Source of the DNA: Amborella trichopoda
Taxonomy: Eukaryota; Streptophyta; Magnoliopsida; Amborellales; Amborellaceae
Length of the DNA stretch: 64,000 nucleotides
Direction: 5' to 3'
Assembly (NCBI RefSeq): GCF_000471905.2
Contig: NW_006499973.1
Coordinates: 5,680,722 to 5,744,721 of the forward strand
Below the pieces are notes generated by a model, which did not search any database, was not told the DNA's origin, and saw only the letters and a list, made by a program, of their open reading frames with translations. Both the position numbers and the translations under genes were made by a program. Of this stretch, positions 56,990 to 64,000 are shown one piece after another (the first letter of the stretch is position 1; each line of letters starts with the position of its first letter).

Positions 56990-58172
56990 CAGGCTATTCG
57001 GGTTTTTGAGAAAACTCTAACATGTTCTGGTTTTCGTATCCTTCAGTATCTTGTCGATCTTCTTCAATATCTTCATTTTGTTGAGAAGTTTCTCTTTCGG
57101 CTTCTTCTTCAAAGATTTGCAAGAGTTGTTTTTCCAACTCTTCTTTTGTTGCCTGAGGGTTTCGTTTTTTCATTTGTTAGATATATTCAAAGAGATTATA
57201 TGGGTTTTCATATTGTGATGAGGACGGTTCAGGTATTTTCTGTAATATTATTTTCTCTAGGTTCAAACTATCATTTATTAACACATCCTACCATTTGACA
57301 AAAATCTTCTTTCTCAATCGAGGAATATATTCAAAATTATTTGTAATATTTTCAGATATTTCATATTTCCATTTCATAATCCATGGTATCTGGTAGATGA
57401 CCATGAAATACAAATGGTAATCTATGTTGGGATCTTTCCCATTATATTCAACAAACCTTGCTTGAGATACTTGCAAGCTTTCTGGTAGGATTTGGGCTCC
57501 TGATCCCCAGATCATGAACCAATTATGAAACCAAATTAGGAGTATTTTAGTGATTGGTATTTTGAAATGTAGAAACCATGTATGAGAATTATTGGGGTTT
57601 TGTATGGAAAATATCTTATGCTAGACATCGATGTATTCAGCATATCGAAAATATTTGTTATAAAATTCTTGTGCCAGGAGGTTCTTTGCCCTAGAAGGGT
57701 CTGATCCCCATTCATCATATCATAATATTTTTCTAATTTGCATTTTAGAATATGCCACTGTATTTGTATTTTTATGGTAATAATGAACCATGGAGATAGA
57801 GCCTGTTTCTAGTAATACAGCCTCATACCATTCTCGGGATTTATTCCCGTTAGAGGGATTGAGGTTTTTATGCAAGTAAAGGTTGGCTACTTTATTTTGG
57901 TCAAGCATAGCATATTCACTTTCTATTATTGAGTCTATCAAAAAGGTAGTTTCTTCAAACTGGGATTTTCCCGTCGAGGACATCTTTTTAGGAATGGGTG
58001 ACTGAATAAAAACTGGAGTTGGAGAATATGTAGGTTGGCTTGAATATTCGGGGTAATTTATTGTAAGACTGGATGGTGATAACGGTGGATAATGAGCCAA
58101 TGGTGATTCATCAGAAGAGGTTGGGACAATATCCATAAGTGCTTTGCCCTTTTGTCTATTTCGAATATTCAT
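56990..58172 (-). pseudogene. Pararetrovirus ORF2, function unknown, copy D
   Basis: It starts at ATG 58,172 (MNIRN), as in copy B, and is open for 150 codons to 57,720. Related sequence continues in other frames through 57,288-57,515 to an acidic C-terminus near 57,020. It contains the same conserved blocks as copy B (for example YSPTPVFIQSPIPKKMSS). Confidence 0.7.
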
Positions 58173-58229
58173 ATTTATTTTTGTGTTTGTATTCGTATTT
58201 GTTGGCTCTGGCTCTTGGTTAGGTGGCGG

Positions 58230-61200
58230 CTCTCAGTCCCACTTGCAAAAATTCACGAGTCAAAAAGTTAGGCAGATGATTGGTAGAACCTTTTAAATGT
58301 TCAATAGAAAAATTGAAAGAAGAGAAAATAGCTTACCAGCGGGCAAAGATTTGTTTAGAGACAAGGTTTTGAACATCTTTTAGAAGAACATCACGAGCTG
58401 CTTTACAATCGGTTCGAATTAAAAAGGTTGCATTAAGGATATCACTTTGGAACTTTGTAACGCAATGAACTATTGCATGAATTTCCTTTTTGATTGTTGA
58501 ATAATTTTGCTGAGTAGTGTTCCAAGCCTTAGAGGTAAAACGAATTAATTGTTCTTGATTATTTACCTTTTGTTTTAATATTCCTCCTAATCCAAGTTCA
58601 GAGGCATCGCATTCAATTATTTTGAAGGCATTTGGGTCTGACATGCAAGCAAGGTAATTCTTTTGCTTTGCTTTTTAGTTTTTGAACTACCAATGTATGT
58701 TCTTCCATCCACTTAGGAGGATTTTTGCGTAATCTATTATATAAAGGTTTAGCATCAAGTGCTAATTCTTTATAGAAATCGGCAATATAGTTTAAACATC
58801 CTAAAAACCTTTGTAATTTGATTTTATTAAGAATTATATCAGGAAATTAATCAGCGAATTGGATCGCTCTATCAATTGGAGCTATAGTTCCTTAATGAGT
58901 ATTATGGCCAAGAAATCTAATTTTTGTTTGGCATAAATATATTTTTCTAGCAGATACTACCAAACCTGTATTCTTGATGGCATTTAGGAAAGTATTAAGG
59001 TGCCTGAAATGCTGTTGCATATCTTCTGAAAAAATTAACACATCATTAATATAGACAAGCATAAATTTAATATATGGGTTAAAAACCTCATTCATTATTT
59101 TTTGGAATTTTGATGGGGCATTCTTAAGTCCGAAGGGCATAACATTTCATTCATATTGGCCAAAAGGTACATTAAAAGCTGTTTTATATTTATCTTTTTC
59201 ATTAATATGGATTTGCCAATATCCAGATTTTAAATCAAACTTGGAAAAAATACATGCATTTACTAATCTATCAAGTAGGTCTTTTTTATTTAGCATAGGA
59301 TATCTTATCCATTTTAGAACAATATTTAAAGGCTTATCATTTATTACAAGTCTTGGAACTCCTCATTCCTTTTCTGCTGCGATATTTACATAGAATGCGG
59401 CGCAGCTCCAAGGAGATGCATTTTTTCTGATTAATCCTTTATTTAATAATTCATCTATTTCTTTTTTACAGATTTAAAGAAGTTTGGCATTCATTTGAAT
59501 AGGCCTTGCCTTGGTTGGTATTTTGTTTTCATCAAATTCTTCTTCATATTGTAGGCTAACCATATGTTTTTTCCTTTCCCAAAAACCATTAGGCAAATCA
59601 TTACAAACTTCTTTTTCTATCTGTCTTCGAAGATTTTCAATTTTTTGTATATTTTCTGGAAGTACTAACTGTTCTTCTATTAGTTTATATTTAACTTCTA
59701 TTTTTAACGAGCATAAAGATTTTTCTTTATTTTCTATTTTTTGTTTCATATTATTAATTCCTTTTATTTTTGGTTTATCAATAAATTTAAATTTAACTTT
59801 CTGTCCAACTATATTGGATTCTATTCTAGTATTGTCTATCGTTAAAGGACAAAGTAGACACAGAAATGGAGTTCCTAGGATTACTGATTGACTTAATCTT
59901 TTAACCATGATGAAGAGTGTTGGAAAACAATGTCCATTATTACAAACAGCAGCTTTGGACAATTTATAGTTAATAATAAGTCTACTACCCGTCAGCTGTA
60001 TTAAGTATTTGAGTGGTTTTATCAAAGTATTTACTAGAAACTAATCTTTCATTGATACAGTTTGAATCTGCACCTGAATCGATTAAAGCTAAAGATTGAA
60101 AGCTATAGTCATTATTTACAATAATTTTTACTAATATAAACCATTTTTTGAGTAATGACCTTATTAATAAGATTTAAAGGAATATTTTCTGTCTTTTCAG
60201 AGGATTCAGGTTCTTCGCTTATTATAAGTGGTTTATTTTTTCTTATTAATTTATCAAATTCTAATTCATCTTCTTCTGAAATATTTTCAGAGAATTCTGT
60301 AATGACTTCTAATATTCTAATTCTATTTTGAGTTGTCTAACTTCTCCTTTTACCTCATTAATCTCTTGCTTTAATTCGGATATAATAGGTTCTCTTTGAC
60401 CAGTTTCTTTTTTATTTATTCTTTTAAGTATCTCTGAAGAACTATAATCTTCTGGGCTTTTCATTAAAGAAGGAGGCTTATTTTTGGACTTAGCTATTTT
60501 TATGTATTGAGATATTGTTTCGCGTTTTTCATCGGCGTCAGAAATTTTATCTATTAAATCTAATATTAAGTTTTCTTCATTAGTAAGAGTATTGCAAAAG
60601 CATTCCTTCATGTGTTCATCAGTACTATTACTATCATCTGATCTATTTTCTGAATTACAACATATTAGATTTTCATCACTATTTATTTGGGCTATAGTTC
60701 AGTATCGTCAGAGGACGAGTCTTCTCTTATCTGAATGATGTTATATATCTGTTTTCTTACTTCTTCATCTAATATGATAACGTTTTTTTTGTTTTTTAAG
60801 TTTACAGTTATTTTTGTAGTGACCTATTTTACCGCATCTGTAATAAACTGGTAATTTTCTTTTTGTCCTTTTATTTTAAAAGGAGAACTTTTTTATAAAT
60901 TTTTCCTTTTGAGTTTTTTTTATGCTTTTGCTCCCATTTGGGTTTTTTATATATTTTTCTTTTCTTATAGATTTTATTTGGGGAAGTATTGATACTGTAT
61001 CCAAATTACTCACAGAAATCTCCTAATTCTTTTTTCCCTGTCATTTTATGTTTATCTAATTGTCTTTTGAGTTTTAAATCTGTACATAGGGCAAGCTCTT
61101 TTGCACAAATTTTAGCATAAAGTTCTTCTAGGGTATAAGAAGAGTATGGTATTATTCCTCCATTTTTTTTTTTAATTTGGGTACAAATCTTTTCTGCAAA

Positions 61201-63740
61201 CAAGTGGGGTAAGCTGGCTATAAATTTTTCTTTCCAATGATCGGTACTACTATCCGAGAGAAAAGTACATCTTTGTACCACAAGTAATGTGATAATGTAG
61301 AACATTTTAAATTTGACAGCAGATCTTCGGATCTAGCATTTAAAGGTGAAGTACTTCCTACAAAGTGTAAAGTTGTAGTATATATGAGGGTATTAACAGC
61401 GTCACTTTCGCTATAAGGTATGTCTTGATTTTGTTTATTTTTAACAATCCATTGTTTTGTAGCATTGAGTATTTGGTTTTTTGAGACTTCTTCCAAATGA
61501 AAGTCCCACCAGCCTCTAAGCCATCCGGTAAATCTGCAGACAATGGCATTAGTTACCTCCTGATCATGGTTTCCTGCTATTTTTCATGTTGAAGCATACA
61601 TAGTCATATGCCTCATTGTATCTAATATTTGATAGTCAGACATACCATCGATATTCCAATTAACTATAGTTCTACCAGAATATGATACTGTATGGGATAT
61701 AAGATATTCTTCAAATTGTATGTCTACTGGAGTAGGTCTTGTATGATACATTATTGCTTGGGCAGTAGTTACCCTGCTCTTACCATAATCTATTCTATTA
61801 AGATTCAAGGTTTCTTTAAAGGCATTTTCCATATTCTCAATGGTATTATTAATTATTGGTTTTTCTTCTTCTTGAAGAGTCAGAGCTTCTGATTCTAGAA
61901 GAATTCCTTTTCCTTTTTTGTCTTTTATTTCTAGCTGGGATGGTTTTGAAACCAATTGGTCTATCATTTATTTATTTTCTGATTTATCTTTTATCTTTTA
62001 ATGTAAATCTCTTCATATTTATTTCAGGAGGGGGTTTAAATAAGACTGCTTTCTTTTTTTCTTCTATTTGCTCTTGAGGTTGTCGTATTATATTTTCTAT
62101 TCTCATTGTTTGCTTTCCTATGGATTTTAGACAAAGATTGGTATAATTATTTTGTTCTATTATGTGTGGTAGCAATTCTATTTTATGCATATGTTCACTG
62201 GGTGTAATTTTGTAAGGTGTTGCCCTTGTTTTAGATTTTTGCTCAGATTTTTCTTTAGAAGCTCCTTTAATCAGCAGAGCTTTCTCTGGGGGATGAATAC
62301 TGGTAATGTTTTCTCCTTCACTGGTAGCGAATACCTGGTATTGGGATTCTAAAGTGTTTATTTTAGAATCGAGAATTATTACATCTTTTTCTTTGAGGGT
62401 TTCAACTAACCAATCAAAGAAACCTACAGTTTGCTTATTTTTCTTTAGAGTCCTTTTGTATTTTCTATGAATTATATCTATTAGATTTTGGGGAAATTCT
62501 TTCAAATACTAGTTTAGGATCTCAGTATTAGTATCTGATAAATAATCATTTCTTAGAGATTCATAATCTCTCTTTTCCTCAGTTTGTAGGGTTAATACAT
62601 CAAAGTCTAAGTCAAAGAAAGGCTAATTAGTTGAAGAACTAGACTCAATGGGTTTATATTCAGGGATAAGAATATTACTTCTTATTCTTACTAATCCTTG
62701 AATTATGGGTTCCTGTGTTAGCGAAGAAGTAGAATTTCTAGGTGGTATAATATTTTTCTTATTTGGTTTTGCAGCTGTATCATCTTTAGTATTTTTTATT
62801 TTTGTTCTTCTGTTATTGCTAAATCTTAATTCTATTTCTCCATCTAATCTGCAAAGGGTTTTTATTAATAGGAACTCTATATGTCTGATTCTCATTTTGG
62901 ATAGACCATGTTTTGGATAATACCACTTGAGACCAATTTATGGATTTTGGTATAATAGTATTTGACTTTTCTAAATTAGTATGGAAAAATATTGTGTTTC
63001 CTTTAGTATCAATATGTAATACATTTGGGTTTAAAGTATTCATAACTTTATAGCAAATTCTATATATTAAGGCTCGATTTTGTGATCCTGGGTTCATGTC
63101 GAATCCTTGGGTTTTAAGGTTAAGAGTTAGTACTTTGAGAATATTGTGATCACTTAAAGATACTGAATAATTAGGAAAACAGTTAAAATAAACCTGTTCA
63201 CTACATAAGCTTGATTCTACTATTCCTAACAGTGAATCAGAAAATTGATTATGCCTATTATCTCTAGGACATAGGAGTATAGAATTGTTGAACCCTAGTC
63301 TTGTAAGAGGTTTTATAGCTATCTGTCTTAGTCTCATATGCAGATATTTATATTCTTTCTTGACATCAGATTGAATTATTTTCTCAGATAGCAATCGGAA
63401 GTTTTCTTGTTCACTATGAACAGATAAACTTTGTTCAACTGTTTTTATAGCATAACCTGTTTTAATTCAAAAGTTCCTCTCTTATAGACGTCAGTTACAA
63501 GGACTTTTGGTATATTCCAGTTTTGAATTTGATTTTCTATATTATCATAATTTCTTCTTTATTCTTAATTCTTAGAGTGCTACTAGATGGCACTAATACC
63601 TTATTAGATAGGTTCCTAATAAAATTTTCCATAGAAGTTACGGATGAATACTCTTTAGTCAACCTCATATGTCTTTTGACCTCAGCGGCTCTCCTTGGCC
63701 TAAACGGTCATTGACTTGGCGACAACAAGTTTCAACTCTC
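58230..63740 (-). pseudogene. Pararetrovirus ORF1 polyprotein, copy D
   Basis: On the - strand: basic N-terminus with a stop (63,715-63,620), movement protein (open 63,394-62,819), linker and coiled coil (62,505-61,984), and coat protein (61,967-61,006 in three frames). The knuckle near 60,835 has a Tyr replacing its first Cys context, and the acidic part runs 60,611-60,160. A protease motif lies near 60,075, an N-terminal RT part at 59,900-59,474, and RT palm (59,140-58,892) has its tetrad as YIND, so the second Asp pair is damaged. RNase H is open 58,644-58,333. It has the longest open stretches of the full copies but is still broken in many places. Confidence 0.85.
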
Positions 63741-63846
63741 GGACTAACTCTCGTAAGGCAGAATTTTATTAGGTGCCTATGTCTTAACGTAAACACGCTA
63801 TCCACTAACAGTTTTTGAATAAAGTTGTTTTAGAAGAATATTTTAT

Positions 63847-63862
63847 CATGGCTCGGATACCA
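63847..63862 (-). promoter_or_regulatory. tRNA-Met primer binding site, copy D (one base changed)
   Basis: The - strand reads TGGTATCCGAGCCATG; one A to C change from the site in copy B2. Confidence 0.85.
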
Positions 63863-63905
63863 TTTTGAAGCCAGGACCTAATTTTTAATCTATAAAATAC
63901 TTTTA

Positions 63906-64000
63906 ATAATAATATTAATAAAAAATAATAATAATAATAATAATAATAAAACTAATAATAATAATAGTCACAGTAAAAATAATAATAATAATAATAATAA
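63906..64000. repeat. ATT/TAA trinucleotide array at the outer viral boundary
   Basis: AATAATAAT runs with interruptions continue to the window edge. Together with the TAA array at 36,818-36,893 it brackets the viral cluster. Confidence 0.9.

Larger units (their letters stand above)
56230..63905 (-). mobile_element. Endogenous pararetrovirus copy D, full genome unit
   Basis: On the - strand it starts just 5' of the primer site near 63,905 and covers the leader, ORF1, ORF2, promoter repeats, TATA (56,694) and leader, then joins copy C at 56,229. Its length of about 7.68 kb agrees with the 7,646 bp unit of copy B. The outer end meets an ATT/TAA microsatellite. Confidence 0.9.

Overview
This window is nuclear DNA from a flowering plant. 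It has AT-rich introns with GT-AG ends, plant mobile domain (PMD) genes, a PPR fragment, plant-type Ty3/gypsy, Ty1/copia, LINE and Mutator-like elements, and a cluster of endogenous pararetrovirus (family Caulimoviridae) copies primed by initiator tRNA-Met. No species call is possible from the sequence alone. Nearly everything is transposon or virus debris. Two assembly gaps (4,457-5,006 and 31,851-32,386) interrupt it.

Region 1 (1 to about 9,040) looks like the 3' end of a Tat/Ogre-like Ty3 retrotransposon. It has an antisense PMD gene (about 1,104-2,792), several tandem-repeat blocks (3,507-4,370), a polypurine tract (5,528) and an LTR starting TGTAGACACC at 5,541. A second LTR copy in inverted orientation and a third in direct orientation follow. 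A 24-26 bp palindrome family of the form GGGCGACAC-spacer-GTGTCGCCC is scattered through both the internal part and the LTRs.

Region 2 (9,040-15,140) holds a LINE RNase H scrap, minisatellites, and the only plausible intact host gene. That gene has two exons (11,926-12,063 and 14,542-14,676), encodes a 90-residue protein with one C-terminal membrane segment, and has ABRE/G-box motifs upstream.

Region 3 (15,141-25,415) reads as one 10.3 kb Mutator-like element. It has long terminal inverted repeats, a decayed transposase on the + strand and a multi-exon PMD gene on the - strand, converging on a cluster of ATTACGG...CCGTAAT hairpins. A solo copy of the region-1 LTR sits inside one hairpin with a target-site duplication. 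A second, chromovirus-like LTR probably fills 22.3-24.7 kb.

Region 4 (25,416-36,815) is intergenic: MITEs, a copia LTR relic, a 2.3 kb CTCTCTAAAATTTT array, a PPR pseudogene fragment, a GA microsatellite with a gap, and a belt of GC-rich minisatellites.

Region 5 (36,816-64,000) is a 27 kb cluster of pararetrovirus copies, florendovirus-like by gene order, bounded on both sides by TAA/ATT trinucleotide arrays. Copy A is on the - strand, full copy B and partial copy B2 on the +, rearranged copy C and full copy D on the -. The genome unit measured from the B-B2 tandem is 7,646 bp. Gene order is PBS, ORF1 (movement, coiled-coil, coat with zinc knuckle, protease, RT, RNase H), ORF2 of unknown function, then a promoter region with enhancer-like repeats and a TATA box. 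All copies carry stops, frameshifts or deletions.
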